54,002 nt of DNA from Candidatus Megaera endosymbiont of Nemacystus decipiens (GTDB taxonomy: Bacteria > Pseudomonadota > Alphaproteobacteria > Rickettsiales > Rickettsiaceae). Positions 1-7,702 of this stretch are shown here, piece after piece. Numbering within the stretch: position 1 is the stretch's first letter; the number at the start of each line of letters is the position of its first letter. The notes under the pieces were generated by a model. It ran no database searches. It was not told the origin of the DNA and saw nothing but the letters and a program-made list of their open reading frames with translations. The stretch lies in assembly GCA_030036605.1 (NCBI GenBank), contig DAOTRE010000003.1, positions 53,042 to 107,043 of the forward strand, given 5' to 3'. The translations under genes were made by a program, and so were the position numbers.

Positions 1-46
1 TCAAGAACAAGGGATCCTTTGTTTAACAAGAATAGGGGAAAAGAAA

Positions 47-331
47 ATGCCAAAGCTAAATAAGCAAAAAGAAGCAACAAAACATCAATCCAAAACACTA
101 AACAATCTTGAAAAGCAGTTATTTGAAGCTGCCAAAAATGGAGATGTTGGTAAATTTGAAGAAATTACCGATCAAGGAGTTGATCCACTTACAAAGGATG
201 AGTTTGGACTAGAAGCAATTTATTACTTCCTTTTAGGTAATTTATCTCGAGAAGACATAAAAGACATCAAATATATGTTGGATAACTATAAATCCGAGCT
301 CAGGCTTATGCGAAAAAACCCTAAGGAGTAG
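47..331 (+). CDS. small ankyrin-like hypothetical protein
   Basis: This encodes 94 residues from ATG, with a good ribosome site (AGGGGA) just upstream. Residues about 21-65 (LEKQLFEAAKNGDVGKFEE, then a GVDPLTKDEFG turn) look like one ankyrin-type helix-turn-helix; the ends are highly charged. No signal peptide or membrane segment is visible. It ends 4 bases before the next gene, so the two are probably cotranscribed. A degraded copy of its 3' end lies near 2303-2370. The function is not recognised; an ankyrin-type binding role is inference from one weak repeat. Confidence 0.55.
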   Translation: MPKLNKQKEATKHQSKTLNNLEKQLFEAAKNGDVGKFEEITDQGVDPLTKDEFGLEAIYYFLLGNLSREDIKDIKYMLDNYKSELRLMRKNPKE

Positions 332-335
332 AAGC

Positions 336-764
336 ATGAAAAAAGCGACAATTCTGCTGTGTCTGCTATGGGGATTGATTTCCTCAAGTCAGGGCACAGT
401 AATTGACATAAAACAAATGGCGATTAATGATGCAAAGTTAGCCTCAGTGGAAGCAGGCACAGAATATCTGAAATGCTATGCTTTGTCTGAGAATGAGAAA
501 TCTTTATGCACTGCCCAGCTAAACCAAAAATATATCAACTCAGATTGGGTTTCTAATGAGATTTATGTGCGTGAGTTTCGTTTTTATATAGAAAAATTGG
601 GGTTTCATAGGTTTGCACTAAAAAGCAATTTGCAGTGTGATGATGTAAAACAGGCGCCGTTATTTGTTGAGCATAAAAATGCTTATTTACTTAAATGCGT
701 CCCAAAACAAACTTATTTCTTGCAGTTTGATTACCAAGATAAACAATGGAAAATTTTATCTTAA
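336..764 (+). CDS. secreted/periplasmic hypothetical protein
   Basis: This encodes 142 residues. The N-terminus (MKKATILLCLLWGLISSSQG) is a typical Sec signal peptide with cleavage near residue 20. The mature part has four cysteines (LKCYAL, KSLCTAQ, LQCDD, LLKCVP) that could pair as disulfides outside the cytoplasm. An AAGGAG ribosome site overlaps the end of the previous gene, suggesting translational coupling. The family is not recognised. A degenerate second copy of its first ~120 bases lies at about 2370-2480, so the pair was once duplicated here. Confidence 0.6.
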   Translation: MKKATILLCLLWGLISSSQGTVIDIKQMAINDAKLASVEAGTEYLKCYALSENEKSLCTAQLNQKYINSDWVSNEIYVREFRFYIEKLGFHRFALKSNLQCDDVKQAPLFVEHKNAYLLKCVPKQTYFLQFDYQDKQWKILS

Positions 765-898
765 AAATACTATCGCTAAACATTAAGTACTTTTTGTGAT
801 TTTACCAAAGCAAAAATAAATAATTGCAGTCTGGAAATAAATTTGCTAATGTGGTTCATATTAAACCTTAGATTTAACATGTGAAGAGTCTTGCTCTA

Positions 899-1000
899 GG
901 TTCTGTTGACATAAGAATCATTTGGTCCATTTTAAATGATTTTGAGGCGAAAGTAGTACAAATTCTTCAGAAGTAGTTTATCCTACTTTAATATAGTGAT
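899..1000. repeat. family A repeat, one end only
   Basis: This begins GGTTCTGTTGACATAAG directly after a TA dinucleotide (897-898). It is similar over about 100 bases to one half of the complete copy at 7358-7516 read in reverse, including the CTTCAGAAGTAG stretch. No second terminus is found nearby, so it is a half element or a decayed copy. The stretch from 765 to 1150 otherwise holds no complete gene. Confidence 0.75.
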
Positions 1001-1006
1001 ATGTTA

Positions 1007-1092
1007 GGAGATAAAAATCACACCTTCTTCTTTCATCTTGTGCCCATATTCTATGGCGGTGCTGCTCTTGCCAGTAACACTATCTCCTTGCT
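1007..1092 (-). pseudogene. short reading-frame remnant
   Basis: Read leftward, this stretch translates without a stop as SLKQGDSVTGKSSTAIEYG and then HKMKEEGVIFIS before TAA. It has no start codon of its own and is cut off by AT-rich DNA upstream. It looks like the C-terminal end of a lost gene. The composition is protein-like, but I do not recognise the family. It could be chance. Confidence 0.3.
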
Positions 1093-1139
1093 TTAGTGAA
1101 TATATTTATGTTATAATTGTATACTATAATAAATATATT
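1088..1139 (+). promoter_or_regulatory. possible promoter and palindrome before the ATPase gene
   Basis: TTGCTT (1088-1093) and TATAAT (1112-1117) are separated by 18 bp. A perfect 11-bp inverted repeat AATATATTTAT / ATAAATATATT (1099-1109 and 1129-1139) spans the -10 and the presumed start site, as an operator might. The region is very AT-rich, so chance is possible. Confidence 0.35.
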
Positions 1140-1150
1140 TAGTATAAATA

Positions 1151-2284
1151 ATGATATTGCGTCAATTAAAATCACAAATTAAACAAAAAATTAGTACAAA
1201 CCATATTTTAATATTATATGGCGCACGTAGAGTTGGCAAAACTACATTAATGCGTGAAATCTTTTCAGAATTAAAAGGTAAAAAACTCTTTTTAAATGCA
1301 GAAAAATTCAGCGATAGAGATATTTTGACTACACAAAATTTTAGCCAGTTAAAAGCTTCATTTGCTCATTTAGATTATTTAATGATTGATGAAGCACAAA
1401 CTATAATGAATATAGGTCAAATACTAAAACTAATGCACGATGAATTCAATGACCTAAATATTGTTGTCAGTGGTTCTGCAAGCTTTGATTTAACAAACAA
1501 ACTAGGGGAACCACTTACAGGCAGAAAGAAAACTCTCACTCTATATCCTATAGCAGTTCTTGAGCAAGCAAAACACGAAGCTCAGTTCAAGGATAATCTA
1601 CACAATTATTTATTATACGGATCATATCCTCAAATAATAAAAGCCTCCTCATTTGAAGATAAAAAAGAGGCACTAGCTGAACTTTCTAGCAGCTATTTAT
1701 ATAAAGATATTTTAGAAATGACTGATATTAAAAATAGTGGCAAAATTCGTGATCTACTAATCCTACTTGCCCTACAACTCGGCAGTGAAGTATCACTGAA
1801 CGAATTGGCAAAAAATCTTCAATTACACATTGTAACAGTACAGAAATATTTAGACTTACTAGAAAAAAGCTTTGTTATTTTTAAACTTCGATCTTTTTCA
1901 AGAAATCTGCGCAAAGAGATAAATAAATCCTCAAAATATTACTTTTATGATACTGGTATAAGGAATGCAATTTTAGGGAATTTCAGACCTTTAAACCTAA
2001 GAAACGACGTTGGAGGTCTATGGGAGAATTTTCTCATTTGTGAAAAAATCAAGCAAAATGAATATAATAGAAAGTTTATTAATCAATATTTTTGGCGTAC
2101 TTATGATCGTCAAGAAATAGATTATATTGAAGAAGAAAATGGCTACCTAAATGCTTATGAATTTAAGTGGAATCCCAAAACAAAAGCTAAAAAACCAAAG
2201 TTATTTTTGGATAGCTATCAAGATTCAACTTTTCAAATTATCTCACAAGACAATTACATCAGTGATTTTATTAATTATTTATAA
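1151..2284 (+). CDS. AAA ATPase with C-terminal DUF4143 domain
   Basis: This encodes 377 residues. The Walker A motif is GARRVGKT (about residues 24-31) and the Walker B region is YLMIDEAQ (about 75-82), followed by the VVSGSASFDL sensor strand. The C-terminal part (about 190-377) fits DUF4143, with a winged-helix-like segment and a YEFKWN nuclease-like end, as in the common AAA_14/DUF4143 family. These proteins are widespread and mobile in bacteria. Their role is unsettled; some are proposed to act in DNA handling or toxin–antitoxin-like settings. It stands alone between two copies of a duplicated sequence, which suggests it arrived in an accessory island. Confidence 0.85.
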   Translation: MILRQLKSQIKQKISTNHILILYGARRVGKTTLMREIFSELKGKKLFLNAEKFSDRDILTTQNFSQLKASFAHLDYLMIDEAQTIMNIGQILKLMHDEFNDLNIVVSGSASFDLTNKLGEPLTGRKKTLTLYPIAVLEQAKHEAQFKDNLHNYLLYGSYPQIIKASSFEDKKEALAELSSSYLYKDILEMTDIKNSGKIRDLLILLALQLGSEVSLNELAKNLQLHIVTVQKYLDLLEKSFVIFKLRSFSRNLRKEINKSSKYYFYDTGIRNAILGNFRPLNLRNDVGGLWENFLICEKIKQNEYNRKFINQYFWRTYDRQEIDYIEEENGYLNAYEFKWNPKTKAKKPKLFLDSYQDSTFQIISQDNYISDFINYL

Positions 2285-2302
2285 ATTTCGGGGAGATGGT
2301 TG

Positions 2303-2480
2303 TATATGTCCAGGGCGTTAAGCATAAATCTGAACTCAGGCTTTTACGAAGATCTCTTAAGGAGTAGAAGCATGAAAAAGCGAGAATTCTGTTGTGGTTA
2401 TCGATTTCCTCAAGCCAAGCTATGGCACTGTTAACAAACAGCAATTAATGATGCTTAATCAGCTAACGCCATGTCTTTTT
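2303..2480 (+). pseudogene. degenerate duplicate of the 290-455 gene junction
   Basis: The sequence repeats the end of the 94-residue gene and the start of the secreted-protein gene: AAATCTGAACTCAGG matches AAATCCGAGCTCAGG, then AGGAGTAGAAGCATGAAAAA is shared exactly, then the signal-peptide codons with deletions. Frameshifts (GCGAGAATTC for GCGACAATTC, lost bases after it) destroy both frames. It is a decayed second copy 2 kb downstream of the original. Confidence 0.8.
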
Positions 2481-2572
2481 ACTGATTTAAAATTAATGCT
2501 TGACCATAAACAATAATGGTGCTAACGATAAAACTATAGGTTAATTTCGTATTTAAACATTAGGTGCCAGAA

Positions 2573-3826
2573 ATGTTTTCAATTGATAGTCAAAACGCTT
2601 TATGCAAGGCGTTCGAGGAACAGATAGGGAATGCTTTATCTTTATACTCAAAGTTAATAACAGATAATAGTTTTCTTTATCGCTTCGTCAGAGTTCTGAG
2701 GAAGTCTTTGAGGGAACAAGATGCAAAACAGTTGGAAACTTGGTTGAATGCTAGGGGTTACGATACCACCCTGAGCGATATAAGTTTCTTGTTCAACAAT
2801 GTTTTTAGCTCTATTAATCTGCTGGAAGGTGACTATTATTTGTCTACTCCTACAAAAAATTTACTTCTCAAAATTCATGAAGGTAAGGTGTTTGTAGATG
2901 GGGTAGAGATGGATTATGATTATGAGTTTTTTACACTGAGTTTTAATTCTGATGTTAAGGGAGAGTTAAACTTCTACAATGAGCAGGGAAAATCGACTTT
3001 TGTCATAGGTAAATTGGGTCAAGATTTCGTATTTGGTGAATTTAAAAAAGGTGATCCTCTTTTGATACCGGCTGATGTAAATAAGAGGATAAGAAATATT
3101 AAGAAAATCACTGAATTTTTGTTTAAGTTGTTAAGCGGAATATCTGCGCTTGATAGTTCTCGAAACAAGGAGTTCTTATATGAAATTGATAAAAAAATTA
3201 CAAAGCTATACCCTCAATACCAAACGATCAGGAGACGTATTGATACGGGGCGTACTTACTCAAAGTTTGGTAAGCATGTAATTGTAGGTAGCAAGAAAAA
3301 GCTTGTGCCATCATTTTATCTAGATGAAACATCAACTGATCCAACTCCTTCTCAACAACGTGCTAAGAGTTATTTAGATGGACTTGATGCTCCCAATTCT
3401 CCTAAGAGGTTGGCTTTGCTATATGTTGCCCAGCATTACTGGAAGCATCCGGGTGATATTGATGCTTATTTTAATGAAGGGCAGGGGTTTTATCTTGCTG
3501 ATTATTTGGTACAACTTCATAAAAATATTACCTATGATCAGCAACATGCATTGACTTTCTATTCAGGGTTCTACACTACCACACTAAGTGGTACAGAATA
3601 CTTAGATCTGTCTATGAATCCAGTTAGTGATACAGATGCTGCAATAGTGGTGAAATTAGGTGATACTGTTATTAATAATCCATTATATGCCGAAGGTCAG
3701 CTAACTTGGGACTTTGCTCCTCCGGGCGGAACCCCTAATAAAACTTCTGGTAGTATAACGTTTAAATCCGTGTATGGCAAGGATGATGACGCAAGTGAAG
3801 AGGCATTGCCCAATAATTATAGATAG
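2573..3826 (+). CDS. orphan hypothetical protein, 417 residues
   Basis: I start it at the ATG at 2573, which has TAGGTG six bases upstream; a GTG at 2564 is the in-frame alternative. No signal peptide or membrane segment is visible. The N-terminal 120 residues are helical, residues ~110-170 alternate short beta strands (GKVFVDGVEMDYDYEFFTLS), and the C-terminal third is rich in polar residues, ending SEEALPNNYR. I recognise no domain. The stop overlaps the end of the convergent IS1-type transposase by 10 bases, so the original C-terminus may have been replaced by insertion-sequence DNA. Confidence 0.65.
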   Translation: MFSIDSQNALCKAFEEQIGNALSLYSKLITDNSFLYRFVRVLRKSLREQDAKQLETWLNARGYDTTLSDISFLFNNVFSSINLLEGDYYLSTPTKNLLLKIHEGKVFVDGVEMDYDYEFFTLSFNSDVKGELNFYNEQGKSTFVIGKLGQDFVFGEFKKGDPLLIPADVNKRIRNIKKITEFLFKLLSGISALDSSRNKEFLYEIDKKITKLYPQYQTIRRRIDTGRTYSKFGKHVIVGSKKKLVPSFYLDETSTDPTPSQQRAKSYLDGLDAPNSPKRLALLYVAQHYWKHPGDIDAYFNEGQGFYLADYLVQLHKNITYDQQHALTFYSGFYTTTLSGTEYLDLSMNPVSDTDAAIVVKLGDTVINNPLYAEGQLTWDFAPPGGTPNKTSGSITFKSVYGKDDDASEEALPNNYR

Positions 3827-4484
3827 AAATTAAGATTAAGCAATTTTTTGTTGAAGAGTAATGTGAGTGATGCATTAATCATATCAATAGACTTGCTATA
3901 TCTCTTGGTTTTTCTATTAAATCTGGCTAAATAATGCCTAACCAGAGAATTAACTGATTCTACCAGAGAAGTTTCTGATTTAGTAGTATGATGATGTTCA
4001 GATATTTTGTAGTATTTGTAAGCTTTATAATCATCAGTACATAGATGATGTATCTTGTATTTTTCTTCTATTCTTCTGGCCAAGTTCAGATATGTAGACT
4101 TGCTTCTATCACCTACTTCAAAATCAATAACTTCACTTTTGTTCCTATTAACAGCAATCCATACGAAGGTAAACCCTCCTCCGTTCTTTGGTCTTTTTTT
4201 ATATAGGTACAAAGCTCATCTATTTCTAATATTGATATATCTTCAAGTGAGTTTATATTGTTTTGACTCTTTAATAACTCACTCTTTATATCGTCGGCTG
4301 ATTCCTTTATCCATTTTGATATTTGACTGTTACGAATCCCTGTCAACCTTTCTATTGTACGTATTCCACAATTTTCTAAATACAATTTTATTACCTTTAG
4401 TCGGTCTTGTAGAGTGTATTTTTGCCTTTCGTCACCTTCTATGTAATTATGGCCACATTCTTTGCATTTATACCTTTGTTTCAC
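3817..4484 (-). mobile_element. IS1-family transposase, two frames joined by a -1 frameshift
   Basis: Two overlapping leftward frames (4484-4113 and 4212-3817) form one IS1-type enzyme if the ribosome slips -1 on the A7 run at 4200-4194, read ATA AAA AAA G. The joined product is about 222 residues. It has half of an N-terminal zinc ribbon (YKCKECGHNY), a helix-turn-helix, and a DDE core: first D in EIDELCTY, second in HLCTDDYKAY, E in SLVESVNSLV. Programmed -1 frameshifting on A-runs is established for IS1. The first CxxC half is missing because the 5' end is cut by the IS982 segment at about 4514, so it is probably inactive. Confidence 0.85.
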
Positions 4485-4618
4485 ATATACATATCCGTTC
4501 TTTACATAACCTGAACTCGACGTAAGGTGGAGTCGAGAGAAATAGGAGCTATAGTTTGAATTGGTGTAAAATAAAAGGTAGAGTGCAAGTTTGAACCAAT
4601 AAACCTTAGGAGGTTAAA

Positions 4619-4891
4619 CTGCTTGCACCCATAGAAGAGATATTCTGCGAAATTGATGATTTTTGCAAGGAATTTTATCAAAATGAAACAAAATATGTGC
4701 TGCCAAATTTAAATAGAAAGAGAAATCGCTGTTGCCGCATGTCAAGTAGCGAAATAATGACAATATTAGTTTTGTTTCATTTAAGTCATTATCGAACATT
4801 TAAAGATTTTTATCATGAGTGTGTAATAAATTACTTAAAACCTTATTTTCCACATCTATTAAGTTATAATAGATTCTTAGAATTAAATTAA
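4619..4891 (+). pseudogene. IS982-family transposase, N-terminal fragment
   Basis: Read from CTG at 4619 (ATG in the mirror copy), this gives LLAPIEEIFCEIDDFCKEF and then SSSEIMTILVLFHLSHYR, FKDFYHE and SYNRFLEL before TAA. These are the typical N-terminal motifs of IS982 transposases, about 290 residues when whole; only ~90 remain. The catalytic core is absent. The start codon has mutated from ATG to CTG, but the ribosome site (TTAGGAGG) is kept. Confidence 0.85.
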
Positions 4892-4911
4892 TATATTATC
4901 TCAATTTTATA

Positions 4912-5083
4912 TTATGGTATAAATGAAATAAAAATATTATTGTCATTATTTCGCTACTTGACATAAGGCAATAGCGAGTTCTTTTTCTGTTTAAATTTGG
5001 TAATAAATATTTTGTTTCATTTTGATAAAAATCCTTGCAAAAATCATCAATTTCGCAGTATATTTCTTATATGGGTGCAAGCA
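4912..5083 (-). pseudogene. IS982-family transposase, second N-terminal fragment
   Basis: This is the mirror copy of the fragment at 4619-4891. It keeps the ATG start, but codon 6 (GAA in the other copy) is TAA, so the product would stop after MLAPI. Further on, the frame still reads SSSEIMTI before diverging in AT-rich DNA near 4912. It is a dead 5' fragment. Confidence 0.75.
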
Positions 5084-5185
5084 TTTTAACCTCCTAAGGT
5101 TTATTGGTTCAAACTTGCACTCTACCTTTTATTTCACACCAATTCAAACTATAGTTCCCATCTCCTCCCTTTCCTTACGTCGAGT

Positions 5186-5525
5186 TGACGTTAAATTTAG
5201 GCCTATAAAACCCAGATCACCTCATTTGAATGGTAAAGTAGAACGCTCTCAACAAACCGATCTTCGTGAATTTTATGCTACAGCAGATCTATCCAATTTT
5301 GAAACTCTAAAAGAGCAGCTAAAAGAATGGCAATTTACTTATAATTATCAACGCTTACATGGTTCACTTGGTGGTAAAACACCTGCCCAATATGGTGGAA
5401 TGTTAGGGGATAAAACTCCTCTTTGGGAAGATGTCATTGATGCATATGATTCATCTAAAGAGCATATTCAAGAACAAAATTACCAAACTGAATTAGCACT
5501 CAGAAAGTTGAAACCATGTCTATGA
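5186..5525 (+). pseudogene. IS481-type transposase, C-terminal fragment
   Basis: The open frame running in from upstream becomes recognisable at FRPIKPRSPHLNGKVERSQ, followed by TDLREFY, a YNYQRLHGSLGGKTPAQY block and a charged tail. This is the end of an rve/DDE integrase of IS481/IS3 type, with the catalytic E in NGKVERSQ. The N-terminal two thirds, including both catalytic aspartates, is missing; the break is exactly at the IS982 terminus. The stretch 5526-5930 after it has no open frame and reads like further decayed mobile DNA. Confidence 0.8.
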
Positions 5526-5931
5526 ATCTCACAAGAGAACAAAATCCATTTTCGCTACCGCAAAACTACAAGGTATCAAGCCATTCTCTCAACTCTATTC
5601 CTTGATCTAATAATTACCGTGAACGCTCACCTAATATCTGCAATTGGCTTCAACCTAAAACGCATCAGCAATACCATAACGGCCGCTCCTTAGGGGCACC
5701 AAATCTTAAAATCTCAATTATTTATTAATCAAAACCAGCGTAAAAATGGTTAATACGGGCACTTGCTTGCAGCGCAAAATATGAGCGGATTTTGGCTACC
5801 ATTTTGCTAAAAAATGGGCTTTGCTAATAAAAACTTAGTACCTACTATTTAAAACTTCGATTAATTGAAGAAAATTTTTGTTTGCTCAACACTTATAAAC
5901 AATTTTGACGAAGGGACAAAATATTTTCTAT

Positions 5932-5963
5932 AAAATACTCCTATTCCAATGTAATCTACAATA
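5932..5963 (+). repeat. family B repeat, solitary end
   Basis: AAAATACTCCTATTCCAATG followed by TAATCTACAATA matches the terminal repeat of the complete family B element at 12350-12511 with one change. No partner arm is found within this gap (5526-6039). Confidence 0.8.
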
Positions 5964-5998
5964 CCACAATGCAATCTTAAAGGTTGCATTGTAGGTAT
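5962..5998 (-). terminator. hairpin downstream of frr
   Basis: The arms ATACCACAATGCAA and TTGCATTGTAGGTAT pair over about 14 bp with one bulge and a ~9-base loop. The hairpin lies about 40 bases beyond the frr stop. There is no clear U-run on the leftward transcript, so termination is only possible, not shown. Confidence 0.4.
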
Positions 5999-6039
5999 GT
6001 TGTTTTAATTCAGGAAAAGTTTTGCATGACAAACCAAAA

Positions 6040-6597
6040 TTACGGAGCTAATATTTCATTTTCTCTGGTTTTTACCATGTGCTCAACCTTATTAATAAAA
6101 TCGTCAGTTAATTTTTGCACTTCTTCTGAAAATTTGTGATGTTCGTCCTTAGAAATTGCGCCATCTTTTTCATTTTTCTTAAGCGTTTCCATTCCATCGC
6201 GTCTTATATTTCTTAAAGCAACTTTAGTGTTCTCTCCATATTTGGAAGCAATTTTAACTAATTCTTCTCTTCTTTCTTGGCTAACAACAGGGAGTGACAT
6301 ACGAATTAGTTGGCCATCAGCAGATGGATTTAGCCCTAAATTTGCATCAACTATTGCCTTTTCAACTGTTTTAACTAGGCCCTGGTCCCAGACTTGTACT
6401 GCTAGGGTTTTTGCATCTGGTGTCGACAGACTACCTACTTGAGCAATAGGCATTTTGCTCCCATAAACTTCTACAACTACAGGATCCAATAAATTTACTG
6501 AAGCTCTGCCAGTGCGTAGCCCTGCTAATTCTTTTTCTAAGACTAATAAGGCTTTGTTCATTTTAGTTTTAAGTTCTTCTTTTTGGTTTTGATCCAT
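6040..6597 (-). CDS. frr: ribosome recycling factor
   Basis: This encodes 185 residues, the usual length. It splits post-termination ribosomes together with EF-G. Typical family segments are [14 protein letters not shown] (about 20-33) in helix 1, the [17 protein letters not shown] beta-domain and the [12 protein letters not shown] hinge. ATG follows pyrH by 20 bases on the same strand, so pyrH-frr is one unit. In many bacteria this pair follows rpsB-tsf, which here lie 36 kb away on the other strand. Confidence 0.97.
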   Translation of the reverse strand: MDQNQKEELKTKMNKALLVLEKELAGLRTGRASVNLLDPVVVEVYGSKMPIAQVGSLSTPDAKTLAVQVWDQGLVKTVEKAIVDANLGLNPSADGQLIRMSLPVVSQERREELVKIASKYGENTKVALRNIRRDGMETLKKNEKDGAISKDEHHKFSEEVQKLTDDFINKVEHMVKTRENEILAP

Positions 6598-6617
6598 ATT
6601 TAACGTCTATTTCTATT

Positions 6618-7331
6618 TTATTTAATTAGTGTAAATTTGCCTTCGTTTCTCAATATCTTTAAAAAATTTCCTTTTTCTTTTATAGAGAATACTTTAATTG
6701 GCAAAGAGTTTTCTTTAGCTACAGCAATTGCAGCCATGTCCATAACGCGCAAATTGTCTCTTAGAACATCATTATAACTAACATTCTCTAGCCTTGTTGC
6801 TGTTGGATTTTGTTTAGGGTCATCGTCATACACACCATCAACATTCGTGCCTTTCAATAATAAGTCACATTTCATTTCTATTGCCCTAAGCACCGCAGCG
6901 CTATCTGTTGTAAAAAATGGATTGCCAATTCCAGCAGCAAAAATAACTACTCTTCCTTTTTCCATATGCCGTCTTGCTTTTCTACGTACAAAAGGTTCGC
7001 ATACGCTCATCATAGGGACAGCAGACTGAACTCTTGTGTGAACAGAATTTTTTTCCATAGTATTCTGAAGTGCCAAAGCATTAATTACTGTCGCTAGCAT
7101 ACCCATGTGATCTGCAGTAGCTCGATCTATACCTAAAGTCTTCGAATCACTACCGCGATAAATATTACCTCCTCCAACTACCACGCAAACTTCTATTCCT
7201 TGCAAGCAAACTTCTTTTATATCGTTTGCAATATTGTTTAGAGTATTAAAATCGTGACCATAATTCATGTCGCCCATAAGTGACTCGCCTGAAACTTTGA
7301 GCAATACCCTCGTGCGCTTTTCTAGTGGCAT
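6618..7331 (-). CDS. pyrH: uridylate kinase (UMP kinase)
   Basis: This encodes 237 residues, full length for bacterial UMP kinase, which converts UMP to UDP in pyrimidine nucleotide synthesis. Visible motifs are [12 protein letters not shown] (about 9-20), [11 protein letters not shown] (51-61), [14 protein letters not shown] and [13 protein letters not shown] (nucleotide and UMP binding). The start codon lies 26 bases from a family A repeat whose leftward end carries a promoter-like TTGAC-17-ATTTTA, so transcription may begin in the repeat. It is followed directly by frr. Confidence 0.97.
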   Translation of the reverse strand: MPLEKRTRVLLKVSGESLMGDMNYGHDFNTLNNIANDIKEVCLQGIEVCVVVGGGNIYRGSDSKTLGIDRATADHMGMLATVINALALQNTMEKNSVHTRVQSAVPMMSVCEPFVRRKARRHMEKGRVVIFAAGIGNPFFTTDSAAVLRAIEMKCDLLLKGTNVDGVYDDDPKQNPTATRLENVSYNDVLRDNLRVMDMAAIAVAKENSLPIKVFSIKEKGNFLKILRNEGKFTLIK

Positions 7332-7357
7332 AGTAATTTTCTTAAGTTTTTATTGTA

Positions 7358-7516
7358 GGTTCTGTTGACATAAGACATAATTATCAATTTTATCGCTTTT
7401 GGCCTGCAAAAAGTACAAATTATTTAAAGTAAGGGGACTACTTCTGCAGAATTTATACTGTTTTTGCCTCAAAATACATTTAAAATGGATCAAATGATTC
7501 TTACGTCAACAGAACC
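7358..7516. repeat. family A repeat, complete copy (MITE-like)
   Basis: This is 159 bp bounded by GGTTCTGTTGACATAAG and CTTACGTCAACAGAACC, with TA on both sides (7356-7357, 7517-7518). It has no open frame. The two ends differ inside the terminal 17 bases, so it is not a simple palindrome. It fills most of the 7332-7702 gap; the remainder shows nothing else recognisable. Confidence 0.85.
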
Positions 7517-7702
7517 TAGGCAATGCTATAACCATCCGATTATTTTGTCAAGTTCTCTTATAAACAAAAGAATCGGCTCAACTACTTGTTTTGGTACAGC
7601 TATGTTGTTTCAAACCCTAAGCATAGGATTTTGCTGACCAAAGAATTTCATCGCTTTACAAACCAACATTAACTAATAAATACAGGTAGAGCTAAAAATT
7701 CA

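Larger units (their letters stand above)
4514..5186. mobile_element. two IS982 5' halves in inverted orientation
   Basis: The left arm (4514 to ~4790, rightward) and the right arm (~4912 to 5186, leftward) are inverted copies of the same IS982 left end, roughly 85% alike by eye. Both start at AACTCGACGTAAGG. They keep the leader, the AGGAGG-type ribosome site and the first codons of the transposase, then meet around a ~120-bp AT-rich centre. Neither has the rest of the element. The left flank is IS1 DNA and the right flank an IS481-type fragment, so the structure is nested and rearranged. Confidence 0.85.

Noticed and set aside
4055..4525. 156-residue rightward ORF
   Set aside because: It is the antisense of the IS1-type transposase and has no ribosome site or family features.
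5022..5185. N-terminal part of the open frame that ends at 5525
   Set aside because: These codons are the reverse strand of the IS982 mirror copy; only the part from about 5186 is transposase-like.
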